Shown here piece by piece: positions 31,079-44,333 of a stretch of DNA of 64,000 nucleotides (within the stretch, counting starts at the first letter, position 1; each line of letters begins with the position of its first letter). Both the position numbers and the translations under genes were made by a program. The DNA is taken from assembly GCA_025200525.1 (NCBI GenBank), contig CM045762.1, forward strand, positions 125,369,752 through 125,433,751, in the 5' to 3' direction. The notes under the pieces are model-generated. The model saw only the letters and a list, made by a program, of their open reading frames with translations. It ran no database searches and was not told the origin of the DNA. The stretch is from Camellia lanceoleosa (taxonomy: Eukaryota; Streptophyta; Magnoliopsida; Ericales; Theaceae).

Positions 31079-33809
31079 TAATCGCCAAAATTTATGTTAC
31101 GAGAAGTTTAATTATTAGTTTGCACCAAGCCTAATACCATATCATGTACTTTATTTTTATTTTAACTTTTTGGGCAGATATTTGGAATTGTCTGGGAAGA
31201 ACAAAATAATTTTGCCATGTCTTTGTTACTGTTACGAAGGAGTCAAGTTCACAAATTTGGAAGGCTACACCCCATTGTAGCACGTTACCTTCAATTAAAT
31301 GTAGAATAAACGATGCATTTTGATAAAACTGCGAAGTGTTCTTCTATTCAATCTCCGGTTTATTAATGTCGCTATACACGATATTATGTTTACTAGTCTC
31401 TTTCGCTTTGGAAAAATACAAACATAAACCTTGCCGCAATCTTACGATTCTGACATTTAAATTTTGAAGAGGTCGACGTGTGAGCAATAGATTTTGACCA
31501 GTCATAGTTTTGTCCCTTAATCTAAAAATTGATTTTAATTTTATTTTCGCTTATTCATTTACCTCTGATCTTTTTATGTACTTCCTCTAATGATGGACAT
31601 TATTGGCTCAAGTTATTGTTGCCATTTGATTCGACTTGTTTTCATTTCTTGCAATACAATCCATCTATTCCACGTGAACCGGTAAGCTGTGAGTAAAAGT
31701 GATCTCACACTTTGGTTTGGTTTTAAAAATCTTGTACAGTAGCAACTAGCACAACAGATATAGCATGCATAGATGGAACAACACAAATTGTGCCATGCTG
31801 TGGTTAGATGGATTCCGTGGAACATAGGTGGAGATATTACAATATTATAAAGGATTGGTGGCACATCCCGGATATTAAGATCTTAATTAGGCGCAGTCCA
31901 ATTAATTGAAGCACGATATTTGTTGGCAAACTCTAATTTCCATCCCCATTCACTTCATTTCGTCACTAGGGTCAATTGCAAACTTATTCGCACCTTGCCC
32001 TCGATAGGTTGAATTTTCTTCTTCACCGTAACTATCCGGTCGGGCCAATAATCCTGCATGGCCAAGTTTTCGATCTTTGTACATTACATTCCGCTCAAAA
32101 TTAATTGCTCCCCGAATGAGTGCTAGAAATAGCAGGACAATTTTCTCCGAATGCGCTCACATGCTTAAAAAAGAGTTGAACATGAACGGAGAAAAAAAAA
32201 ATATTTCTTTGGGGGGTACTAAAACAAATTAAGTTTAAAAAAAAAAAAAAAAGGTTTAAGATTGATGGAAATTTTGGGATAAAGAGAGGAAATGGAAAGG
32301 ATGTTCAAGAAGGACTTTAGGCTTGTTTCTCGATGATTGATGATGGGCTTCTTATGATTTTTTTACGCCATCGGTGGTAATGATGGTGTGGCCGTAATTG
32401 GAGGTGCTTGTTTCCGATCCTTCTTTTCGTAGAAGGAGAAATGGGACTTTGGGAATCATGGATATTACGCCAAATCATTGGAATTTATTTTGTGTTGATT
32501 GTAATTGTGATTCTTCCCTTTTGGTGGATGTACGCCTTATTTATTTGACGGTCTCATTCACGAGTCCCCAAGACCAATTTCATTCTTTCACCCGTGGATG
32601 CAGCGCTTGTCGAACCACGCAATTCCTTCTTTAGTGATTGTGTGAGTTTCTTCATGGTATCACGGTAGGTTTTGTAACTGCCTCTTTGATCTCAATTTTT
32701 TATTTTTTTTTTTGTACGACTTCACGGAAAGCGCCGTAACTTTTTAATCGTAACTTGAATCGATCGCCGTCTGTGCCATTGATTCGCATCACCAGATCCA
32801 GCCTCACTTTGAAGTAGATGGTCCAAAAGTTGACACGACAAGAGTGATGTCAAAAATCATCGCAAAATTAATTTCAAATTCTAGGAATTTGTAGAAAATG
32901 GTGTAGCCGAGAGAGAAATATGTTTATCTATTAGCCATGCTGTTTTTACTTAATGGTGGGTGACTTTTATTAGGCGAATTCGCAATGTGAACACGTGAAA
33001 AATGGGGCCGACGACTACGTGAATTTAATGCATGTTGTGGAAAGTCTTCACTTCCTCATACTTATGCCACTGTTGGTGCCAACTACACTTGCACACTTGC
33101 ACACTTGCACACTTGATGACGGCAGAGCCGGCATTGATCCGCAACAAAATATTCCAATACTAAAAACTAAATCTTGACATAGAATTTATTTTTTCTCGTT
33201 TCCTTAAAACTGCACTGTTTGCCAAACTCCTACGCCCTGAAAAATTCCCTCGATATAATGCATCGTTATAAAATCTAAACGTAAGGTACGCAATTATTGC
33301 CGTTTGCCACGGTGACTTAACTTAAGGTTACCAACAATATGCAATATTATTTCTTTAGAGTTTTTCTATTTTCCCAAAGCAAGTGTGGGAAAATAAGAAT
33401 TATTAACTGAGCCTCACTCCATCACCTCTTGAGAAACAACATACTATTGTTTTCACCATGTGGACTTGGCTTGTTCAACATGCACGCTCATATATGATGC
33501 GCGATGTTCACGATCCCACCTTCAACAAAGAACTACGCAAGAAATCATTAGATCCACGCTTTCTTCATAGAGATCTTGCAATGCTTGTGCCGACAACTTC
33601 GAAATTGCTGAAAACATAGAGCCGCTTAGTAGTGCATGCTGCTATCTTTAGTAATGCCAACTAGGATATTAAAAGAAATCCTTCAAGTAGTTCTTTTCAT
33701 CGTGTCAAGGCCGCAACTAGAGACAACCACTAAAAATAGACATTTTCTTGCCTCTATAATTCGAAAAACCCCCAAAGGAACCAAAGCAAAGCCAATCAAG
33801 CACATCGCA
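31079..33809 (+). other. Spacer 4
   Basis: Clean at 31.55-32.28 kb. Thereafter GT reads GC at several sites (ACGCCATCGG at 32365, ACGCCAAATC at 32466), and CAGCAGTGAC reads CAAGAAGGAC at about 32305. Three TTGCACAC repeats lie near 33090, and CAAAGGAACC is at about 33773. No further gene was seen. Confidence 0.6.
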
Positions 33810-34377
33810 ATGGATTCAATGAGTCGCACAACCATATTCGTAACTATTGCTTTATCTCTTCTTTCACGCCCCAACTCCAAAGAAATTCCACTGATGCCTT
33901 TTGAATTCTACTCCATACAAACTAGTCAACGAATTTTGCAACCAAAGCTAAGAACAAAACATTCTCAAGGCCGAACTTTCGTTGATCCTCGGCGCATTAG
34001 CTCGGATCAAGTAACCTCGTGAAAGTCGCCATCGACTTAGGAATAAACGACGATCAAAACTCAAGAGTCACGATCTCTTGTGCTTCCTAAGCGGTACAAA
34101 ACCCCACCGCAGCTAGCTCTTCAAAGTTATGATCTTCATTCGACGTGGCGTCCGAATTTTTGAGAGGCGCTACCAAATTTGTGTCCGCCCATACGACGAA
34201 GATTCTTATGAGACCGCAAGTGAGAACATTTTAAACGCAGCTACTCAAAAGTTGTCAACGAGGGTTGGATTCTAAAGGTGTTCGCGATCCATCAATTTCC
34301 TGTGTCGTGACATCCACATCACGTGTCATTGGGTTTGCTTTCGTGATTACAAATAATGTCCCCACCCCACCTCTTAG
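33810..34377 (+). pseudogene. PMEI-like copy 5, frame broken as given
   Basis: 568 bp, the shortest copy. CCACTGATGCC replaces CCACTCGGATGCC, GTCGAAAC reads GGCCGAAC, and CAGCTACTCAAAAG replaces CAGGCTACTCTGTCGAAAG. An upstream frame from 33636 runs in phase into the start codon, but I take the conserved ATG at 33810 as the start. Confidence 0.7.
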
Positions 34378-37119
34378 TAATCGCCAAAATTTATGTTACG
34401 AGAAGCTTAATTATTAGTTTGCAAATCAAGCCTAATACCATATCATGTACTTTATTTTTATTTTAACTTTTTGGGCAGATATTTGGAATTGTCTCGAAGA
34501 ACAAAATAATTTTGTCATGTCTTTGTTATCGATTTAAGGAGTCAAGTTCTCAAATTTGGAAGGCTACACCCATTGTAGCATCGTTACCTTCAATTAAATG
34601 TAGAATAAACGATGCATTTTGATAAAATGCTAAGTGTTCTTCTATTCAATCTCCGGTTTATTAATGTCGCTCATACACGATATTATGTTTACTAGTCTCT
34701 TTCGCTTTGGAAAAATACAAACATAAACCTTGCCGCAATCTTACGCATCTGACATTTAAATTTTGAAGAGGTCGCACGGTGAGCAATAGATTTTGACCAG
34801 TCATAGTTTTGTCCCTTAATCTAAAAAATTGATTTCAATTTTATTTTCGCTTTCTTATTCATTTACCTCCGATCTTTTTATGTACTTCCTCTAATGATGG
34901 ACATTATTGGCTCAAGTTATTGTTGCCATTTGATTCGACTTGTTTTCATTTCTTGCAATACAATCCATCTATTCCACGTGAACCTAAGTCGTGAGTAAAA
35001 GTGATCTCACACTTTGGTTTGGTTTTAAAAATCTTGTACAAGAGCAACTAGCACAACAGATATAGCATGCATAGATGGAACAACACAAATTGTGCCATGT
35101 CAGGTTAGATGGATTCCGTGGAACATAGGTGGAGATATTACAATATTATAAAGGATTGGTGGCACATCCCGGATATTAAGATCTTAATTAGGCGCAGTCC
35201 AATTAATTGAAGCACGATATTTGTTGGCAAACTCTAATTTCCATCCCCATTCACTTCATTTCGTCACTAGGGTCAATTGCAAACTTATTCGCACCTTGCC
35301 CTCGATAGGTTGAATTTTCTTCTTCACCGTAACTATCCTCGGGCCAATAATCTCGCATGGCCAAGTTTTCGATCTTTGTACATTACATTCCGCCAAAATT
35401 AATGGCTCCCCGAATGAGTGATAGAAATAGCGGGACAATTTTCTCCGAATGCGCTCACATGCTTAAAAAAGAGTTGAACATGAACGGAGAAAAAATAAAA
35501 TTTTCTTTGGGCGGTACTAAAACAAATTAAGTTTAAAAAAAAAAAAAAGGTTTAAGATTGATGGAAATTTTGGGATAAAGAGAGGAAATGGAAAGGGATG
35601 TTCAGCAGTGACTTTAGGCTTGTTTCTCGATGATTGATGATGGGCTTCTTATGATTTTTTTACGCCACCGTGGTAATGATGGTGTGGCCGTAATTGGAGG
35701 TGCTTGTTTCGATCCTTCTTTTCAAGCAGAAGGGAGAAATGGGACTTTGGGAATCATGGATATTACGCCAAATCATTGGAATTTATTTTGTGTTGATTGT
35801 AATTGTGATTCTTCCCTTTTTGGTGGATGTACGCTTATTTATTTGACGGTCTCATTCACGAGTCCCCAAGACCAATTTCATTCTTTCACCCGTGGATGCA
35901 GCGTTGTCGAACCACGCTAATTCCTTCTTTAGTGATTGTGTGAGTTTCTTCATGGTATCACGGTAGGTTTTGTAACTGCCTCTTTGATCTCAATTTTTTT
36001 TTTTTATTTTTGTACGACTTCACGGAAAGCGCCAGAACTTTTTAATCGTAACTTGGAATCGATCGCCGTCATGCCATTGGATTCAGATCACCAGATCCGC
36101 TCACTTTTGAAGTAGATGGTCCAAAAGTTGACACGACAAGAGTGATGTCAAAAATCATCGCTAAAATTAATTTCAAATTCTAGGAATTTGTAGAAAAATG
36201 GTGTAGCCGAGAGAGAAATATGTTTATCTATTAGCCATGCTGTTTACTTAATGGTGGGTGACTTTATTAGGCGACCAAGAATGTGAACACGTGAAAAATG
36301 GGGCCGATTTACTCACGTGAATTTAATGCATGTTGTGGAAAGTCTTCACTTCCTCATACTTATGCCACTGTTGGTGCCAACTACACTTGCACACTTGCAC
36401 ACTTGCACACTTGATGACAGCAGAGCCGGCATTGATCCGCAACAAAATAATCCAATACTAAAACTAAATCTTGACATAGAATTTATTTTTTCTCGTTTCC
36501 TTAAAACTGCACTGTTTGCCAAACTCCTACGCCCTGAAAAATTCCCTCGATATAATGCATCGTTATAAAATCTAAACGTAAGGTACGCAATTATTGCCGC
36601 TATTACCACGGTGACTTAACTTAAGGTTACCAACAATATGCAATATTATTTCTTTAGAGTTTTTCTATTTTCCCAAAGCAAGTGTGGGAAAATAAGAATT
36701 ATTAATCTGGAGCCTCACTCCATCACCTCTTGAGAAACAACATACTATTGTTTTCACCATGTGGACTTGGCTTGTTCAACATGCTCCGCTCATATATGAT
36801 GCGCGATGTTCACGCATCCCCCCTTCAACAAAGAATCACGCAAGAAATCATTAGATCCACGCTTTCTTCATAGAGATCTTGCAATGCTTGTGCCGACAAC
36901 TTCGAAATTCGGAAAACATAGAGCCGCTTAGTAGTGCATGCTCATATATCTTTAGTAATGCCAACTAGGATATTTAAAGAAATTCCTCAAGTAGTTCTTT
37001 TCATCCTGTCAAGGCCTGCAACTAGAGGCAACCACTAAAAATAGGCAATTTCTTGCCTCTATAATTCGGGAAAAAAACCCCCCAATGAAACCAAGCAAAA
37101 GCCAATCAAGCACATCGCA
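34378..37119 (+). other. Spacer 5
   Basis: Carries ACGCCAAATC (35765) and CGACCAAGAATG (36273) where reference units have CGAATTCGCAATG. Three TTGCACAC repeats lie near 36387. The leader of the next gene has its own change (CCCAATGAAACC at about 37082). No further gene was seen. Confidence 0.6.
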
Positions 37120-37693
37120 ATGGATTCAATGAGTCGCACAACCATATTCAGAACCATTGCTTTATCTCTTCTTTCACGCCCCAACTCCAAAGAAATTCCA
37201 CTCGGATGCCTTTGAATTCTACTCCATACAAACTAGTCAACGAATTTTGCAACCAAAGTTAAGAACAAAACATTCTCAAGCCGAACTTTCAAGTTGGATC
37301 CTCAAGCGCATTAGCTCGGATCAAGTAACCTCGTGAAAGTCGCCATCGACTTAGGAATAAACGACGATCAAAACTCAAGAGTCACGATCTCTTGTGCTTC
37401 CCAAGCGTACAAAACCCCACCGCAAAGCTAGCTCTTCAAAGTTATGATCTTCATTCGACGTGGCGTCCGAATTTTTGAGAGGCGCTCAAATTTGTGTCCG
37501 CCCATACCATACGAAGATTCTTATGAGACCGCAAGTGAGAACATTTTAAACGCAGCTACTCACGAAAGTTGTCAACGAGGGTTGGATTCTAAAGGGTTCG
37601 CGATCCATCAATTTCCCTGCCGTGACATCCACATCACGTGTCATTGGGTTTGCTTTCGTGATTACAAATAATGTCCCCACCCCCACCTCTTAG
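37120..37693 (+). pseudogene. PMEI-like copy 6, frame broken as given
   Basis: 574 bp. The signal peptide is shifted after CTCTT, AACCAAAGTTAAG replaces AACCAGGCTAAG, and a CATACCATACG duplication is present at 37503. From 37444 a 75-codon frame passes through the domain's second half (YETASENILNAATHESCQRG) but lacks the start and the first cysteine pair. Confidence 0.7.
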
Positions 37694-40435
37694 TAATCGC
37701 CAAAATTTATGTTACGAGAAGTTTAATTATTAGTTTGCAACCAAGCCTAATACCATATCATGTACTTTATTTTTATTTTAACTTTTTGGGCAGATATTTG
37801 GAATTGTCTCGAAGAACAAAATAATTTTGTCATGTCTTTGTTATCAAGTATAAGGAGTCAAGTTCTCAAATTTGGAAGGCTACACCCCATTGTAGCACGC
37901 TACCTTCAATTAAATGTAGAATAAACGATGCATTTTGATAAAACCCAAGTGTTCTTCTATTCAATCTCGGTTTATTAATGTCGCTCATACACGATATTAT
38001 GTTTACTAGTCTCTTTCGCTTGGAAAAATACAAACATAAACCTTGCCGCAATCTTACGCATCTCGACATTTAAATTTTGAAGAGGTCGCACGTGAGCAAT
38101 AGATTTTGACCAGTCATAGTTTTGTCCCCTTAATCTAAAAATTGATTTTAATTTTATTTTCGCTTATTCGTTTACCTCTGATCTTTTTATGTACTTCCTC
38201 TAATGATGGACATTATTGGCTCAAGTTATTGTTGCCATTTGATTCGACTTGTTTTCATTTCTTGCAATACAATCCATCTATTCCACGTGAACCAGTAAGC
38301 TGCGAGTAAAAGTGATCTCACACTTTGGTTTGGTTTTAAAAATCTTGTACAGTAGCAACTAGCACAACAGATATAGCATGCATAGATGGAACAACACAAA
38401 TTGTGCCATGCTGTGGTTAGATGGATTCCGTGGAACATAGGTGGAGATATTACAATATTATAAAGGATTGGTGGCACATCCCGGATATTAAGATCTTAAT
38501 TAGGCGCAGTCCAATTAATTGAAGCACGATATTTGTTGGCAAACTCTAATTTCCATCCCCATTCACTTCATTTCGTCACTAGGGTCAATTGCAAACTTAT
38601 TCGCACCTTGCCCCTGGGATAGGTTGAATTTTCTTCTTCACGTAACTATCCTGGGCCAATAATCCTGCATGGCCAAGTTTTCGATCTTTGTACATTACAT
38701 TCCGCTCAAAATTAATTGCTCCCCGAATGAGTGCTAGAAATAGCGGGACAATTTTCTCCGAATGCGCTCACATGCTTAAAAAAGAGTTGAACATGAACGG
38801 AGAAAAAAAAAAATTTCTTTGGGCGGTACTAAAACAAATTAAGTTTAAAAAAAAAAAAAAAAAAAGGTTTAAGATTGATGGAAATTTTGGGATAAAGAGA
38901 GGAAATGGAAAGGGATGTTCAAAGTTGACTTTAGGCTTGTTTCTCGATGATTGATGATGGGCTTTATGATTTTTTACGCCACGTGGTAATGATGGTGTGG
39001 CCGTAATTGGAGGTGCTTGTATCCGATCCTTCTCTGCGAGGAGAAGGGAGAAATGGGACTTTGGGAATCATGGATATTACGTCAAACCATTGGAATTTAT
39101 TTTGTCTTGATTGTAATTGTGATTCTTCCCTTTTAGGTGGATGTACGTCTTATTTATTTGACGGTCTCATTCACCACTCCCCAAGATCAATTTCATTCTT
39201 TCACCCGTGGATGCAGGCGTTGTCGAACCACGTTAATTCCTTCTTTAGTGATTGTGTGAGTTTCTTCATGGTATCACGGTAGGTTTTGTAATCTGTCTCT
39301 CTGATCTCAATTTTTATTTTTTTTTTTTGTACGACTTCACACGGAAAGCGTCAGAACTTTTTAATCGTAATTTGAATCGATCGCCGTCGTGCCATTGGAT
39401 TCAGATCACCAGATCCATTCACTTTTGAAGTAGATGGTCCAAAAGTTGACACGACAAGAGTGATGTCAAAAATCATCGTCAAAATTAATTTCAAATTCTA
39501 GGAATTTGTAGAAAAATGGTGTAGCCGAGAGAGAAATATGTTTATCTATTAGCCATGCTGTTTTACTTAATGGTGGGTGACTTTATTAGGCGACCAAGAA
39601 TGTGAACACGTGAAAAATGGGGCCGACGACTACGTGAATTTAATGCATGTTGTGGAAAGTCTTCACTTCCTCATACTTATGCCACTGTTGGTGCCAACTA
39701 CACTTGCACACTTGCACACTTGATGACGGCAGAGCCGGCATTGATCCGCAACAAAATATTCCAATACTAAAAACTAAATCTTGACATAGAATTTATTTTT
39801 TCTCGTTTCCTTAAAACTGCACTGTTTGCCAAACTCCTACGCCCTGAAAAATTCCCTCGATATAATGCATCGTTATAAAATCTAAACGTAAGGTACGCAA
39901 TTATTGCCGTTTGCCACGGTGACTTAACTTAAGGTTACCAACAATATGCAATATTATTTCTCTTTTGGTATTTTTCTATTTTCCCAAAGCAAGTGTGGGA
40001 AAATAAGAATTATTAATCTGGAGCCTCACTCCATCACCTCTTGAGAAACAACATACTATTGTTTTCACCATGTGGACTTGGCTTGTTCAACATGCACCGC
40101 TCATATATGATGCGCGATGTTCACGCATCCCACCTTCAACAGCAACTACGCAAGAAATCATTAGATCCACGCTTTCTTCATAGAGATCTTGCAATGCTTG
40201 TGCTGGACAACTTCGGAAATTCGTTGAAAACATAGAGCCAGTTAGTAGTGCATGCCTGTTGCTATCTTTAGTAATGCCAACTAGGATATTAAAAGAAATC
40301 CTTCAAGTAGTTCTTTTCATCGTGTCAAGGCTGGCAACTAGAGACAACCACTAAAAATAGACATTTTCTTGCCTCTATAATTCGGGAAAAAAACCCCCCA
40401 GTGAACCAAAGCAAAAGCCAATCAAGCACATCGCA
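37694..40435 (+). other. Spacer 6
   Basis: The first part is altered (37.7-38.1 kb). CGACCAAGAATG is repeated at 39591, and two TTGCACAC repeats lie near 39706. From about 39.6 kb to the next gene it returns to reference type, including GCTGGACAAC and CCAGTGAACC. No further gene was seen. Confidence 0.6.
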
Positions 40436-41007
40436 ATGGATTCAATGAGTCGCACAACCATATTCGTAACCATTGCTTTATCTCTCTTCTTTCACGCCCC
40501 AACTCCAAAGAAATTCCACTTGATGCCTTTGAATTCTACTCCATACAAACTAGTCAACGAATTTTGCAACCAGTTAAGAACAAAACATTCAAGGCCGAAA
40601 CTTTCAAGTTGGATCCTCGGCGCATTAGCTCCGGATCAAGTAACCCTCGTGAAAGTCGCCATCGACTTAGGAATAAACGACGATCAAAACTCAAGAGTCA
40701 CGATCTCTTGTGCTTCCCAAGCGCAGTACAAACCCCATCGCAAAGCTAGCTCTTCAAAGTTATGATCTTCATTCGACGTGGCGTCAATTTTTTGAGAGGC
40801 GCTCAAATTTGTGTCCGCCCATACGACGAAGATTCTTATGAGACCGCAAGTGAGAACATTTTAAACGCAGCTACTCATTAAAGTTGTCAACGAGGGTTGG
40901 ATTCTAAAGGGTTCGCGATCCATCAATTTCAGCCGTGACATCCACATCACGTGTCATTGGGTTTGCTTTCAGGATTACAAATAATGGCCCCCCCCCCACC
41001 CCTTTGA
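40436..41007 (+). pseudogene. PMEI-like copy 7, frame broken as given
   Basis: The first 109 codons stay open from the proper start and include the signal peptide and VNEFC, then leave the domain frame at AACCAGTTAAG. The usual stop TAG is altered (CCTTTGAAAT at 41001), next to an 11-base C run (40988-40998) that looks like poor consensus. Confidence 0.7.
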
Positions 41008-43760
41008 AATCGGCAAAAATTTATGTTACGAAGCTTAATTATTAGTTTGCAGCTCAAGCCTAATACCATATCATGTACTTTATTTTTATTTTAACTTTTT
41101 TGGGCCGTATATTTGGAATTGTCTGGGAAGAACAAAATAATTTTGTCATGTCTTTGTTACTGTTACGAAGGAGTCAAGTTCTCAAATTTGGAAGGCTACA
41201 CCCCATTGTAGCACGTTACCTTCAATTAAATGTAGAATAAACGATGCATTTTGATAAAACTGCGAAGTGTTCTTCTATTCAATCTCTGGTTTATTAATGT
41301 CGCTCATACACGATATTATGTTTACTAGTCTCTTTCGTTTGGAAAAAATACAAACATAAACCTTGCCGCAATCTTACGATCTCGACATTTAAATTTTGAA
41401 GAGGTCGACGGTGAGCAATAGATTTTGACCAGGTCATAGTTTTGTCCCTTAATCTAAAAATTGATTTCAATTTTATTTTCGTTTCTTATTCATTTACCTC
41501 TGATCTTTTTATGTACTTCCTCTAATGATGGACATTATTGGCTCAAGTTATTGTTGCCATTTGATTCGACTTGTTTTCATTTCTTGCAATACAATCCATC
41601 TATTCCACGTGAACCGGTAAGCTGTGAGTAAAAGTGATCTCACACTTTGGTTTGGTTTTAAAAATCTTGTACAGTAGCAACTAGCACAACAGATATAGCA
41701 TGCATAGATGGAACAACACAAATTGTGCCATGCTGTGGTTAGATGGATTCCGTGGAACATAGGTGGAGATATTACAATATTATAAAGGATTGGTGGCACA
41801 TCCCGATATTAAGATCTTAATTAGGCGCAATTCCAATTAATTGAAGCACGATATTTGTTGGCAAACTCTAATTTCCATCCCCATTCACTTCATTTCGTCA
41901 CTAGGGTCAATTGCAAACTTATTCGCACTCTTGCCCTCGGGATAGGTTGAATTTTCTTCTTCATTAACTATCCTCGGGCCAATAATCCTCGCATGGCCAA
42001 GTTTTCGATCTTTGTACATTACATTCCGCCAAAATTAATTGCTCTAATGAGTGCTAGAAATAGCGGGACAATTTTCTCCGAATGCGCTCACATGCTTAAA
42101 AAAGAGTTGAACATGAACGGAGAAAAAAAAAAAAATTTCTTTGGGCGGTACTAAAACAAATTAAGTTTAAAAAAAAAAAAAAAAAAAAAGGTTTAAGATT
42201 GATGGAAATTTTGGGATAAAGAGAGGAAATGGAAAGGGATGTTCAGCAGTGACTTTAGGCTTGTTTCTCGATGATTGATGATGGGCTTCTTATGATTTTT
42301 TTACGTCACTGTGGTAATGATGGTGTGGCCGTAATTGGAGGTGCTTGTTTCCGATCCTTCTTTTCGGCGAGAAGGGAGAAATGGGACTTTGGGAATCATG
42401 GATATTACGTCAAATCATTGGAATTTATTTTGTGTTGATTGTAATTGTGATTCTTCCCTTTTTGGTGGATGTACGTCTTATTTATTTGACGGTCTCATTC
42501 ACGAGTCCCCAAGACCAATTTCATTCTTTCACCCGTGGATGCAGGCGTTGTCGAACCACGTTAATTCCTTCTTTAGTGATTGTGTGAGTTTCTTCATGGT
42601 ATCACGGTAGGTTTTGTAATCTGTCTCTTTGATCTCAAATTTTTTTTTTTTTTTTTTGTACGACTTCACTGAAAAGCGTCGTAACTTTTTAATCGTAACT
42701 TGGAATCGATCGCTCGTGCCATTGGATTCGCATCACCAGATCCAGTTCACTTTTGAAGTAGATGGTCCAAAAGTTGACACGACAAGAGTGATGTCAAAAA
42801 TCATCGTCAAAATTAATTTCAAATTCTAGGAATTTGTAGAAAAATGGTGTAGCCGAGAGAAATATGTTTATCTATTAGCCATGCGTTGCTTTACGAATGG
42901 TGGGTGACTTTTATTAGGCGAATTCGCAATGTGAACACGTGAAAAATGGGGCCGACGACTACGTGAATTTAATGCATGTTGTGGAAAGTCTTCACTTCCT
43001 CATACTTATGCCACGCTGGTGCCAACTACACTTGCACACTTGCACACTTGCACACTTGATGACGGCAGAGCCGATTGATCCGCAACAAAATATTCCAATA
43101 CTAAAAACTAAATCTTGACATAGAATTTATTTTTTCTCGTTTCCTTAAAACTGCACTGTTTGCCAAACTCCTACGCCCTGAAAAATTCCCTCGATATAAT
43201 GCATCGTTATAAAATCTAAACGTAAGGTACGCAATTATTGCCATTTGCCACGGTGACTTAACTTAAGGTTACCAACAATATGCAATATTATTTCTCTTTT
43301 GGTATTTTTCTATTTTCCCAAAGCAAGTGTGGGAAAATAAGAATTATTAATCTGGAGCCTCACTCCATCACCTCTTGAGAAACAACATACTATTGTTTTC
43401 ACCATGTGGACTTGGCTTGTTCAACATGCACCGCTCATATATGATGCGCGATGTTCACGATCCCACCTTCAACAAAGAACTACGCAAGAAATCATTAGAT
43501 CCACGCTTTCTTCATAGAGATCTTGCAATGCTTGTGCCGACAACTTCGAAATTCGTTGAAAACATAGAGCCGCTTAGTAGTGCATGCTCATGCTATCTTT
43601 AGTAATGCCAACTAGGATATTAAAAGAAATCCTTCAAGTAGTTCTTTTCATCGTGTCAAGGCCGCAACTAGAGACAACCACTAAAATAGACATTTTCTTG
43701 CCTCTATAATTCGGAAAAAAACCCCCTGAACCAAAGCAAAAGCCAATCAAGCACATCGCA
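41008..43760 (+). other. Spacer 7
   Basis: Mostly reference-type at 41.45-41.8 and 42.2-42.7 kb. The poly-A run is among the longest (about 42168-42189). TCCTCGGGCC is at about 41970 and three TTGCACAC repeats lie near 43030. No further gene was seen. Confidence 0.6.
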
Positions 43761-44333
43761 ATGGATTCAATGAGTCGCACAACCATATTCAGAACTATTG
43801 CTTTATCTCTCTTCTTTCACGCCCCAACTCCAAAGAAATTCCACTTGATGCCTTTGAATTCTACTCCATACAAACTAGTCAACGAATTTTGCAACAAAGC
43901 TAAGAACAAAACATTCTCAGCCGAAACTTTCAAGTTGGATCCTCGGCGCATTAGCTCGGATCAAGTAACCCTCGTGAAAGTCGCCATCGACTTAGGAATA
44001 AACGACGATCAAAACTCAAGAGTCACGATCTCTTGTGCTTCCTAAGCTGCAGACAAACCCCATCGCAAAGCTAGCTCTTCAAAGTTCGCATGATCTTCAT
44101 TCGACGTGGCGTCCGAATTTTTGAGAGGCGCTCAAATTTGTGTCCGCCCATACGACGAAGATTCTTATGAGACCGCAAGTGAGAACATTTTAAACGCAGC
44201 TACTCACGAAAGTTGTCAACGAGGGTTGGATTCTAAAGGGTTCGCGATCCATCAATTTCAGCGTCGTGACATCCACATCACGTGTCATTGGGTTTTCGTG
44301 ATTACAAATAATGTCCCCACCCCCCCCTCTTAG
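43761..44333 (+). pseudogene. PMEI-like copy 8, frame broken as given
   Basis: 573 bp. The first 94 codons are open from the start and keep the signal peptide, VNEFC and an ETFKLDPR block, but a second cysteine is missing because TTCTCAGCCGAAAC replaces TTCTGCGTCGAAAC. The CGTATC sites read CGATC, and TAA in TTCCTAAGC ends the frame. Confidence 0.72.
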
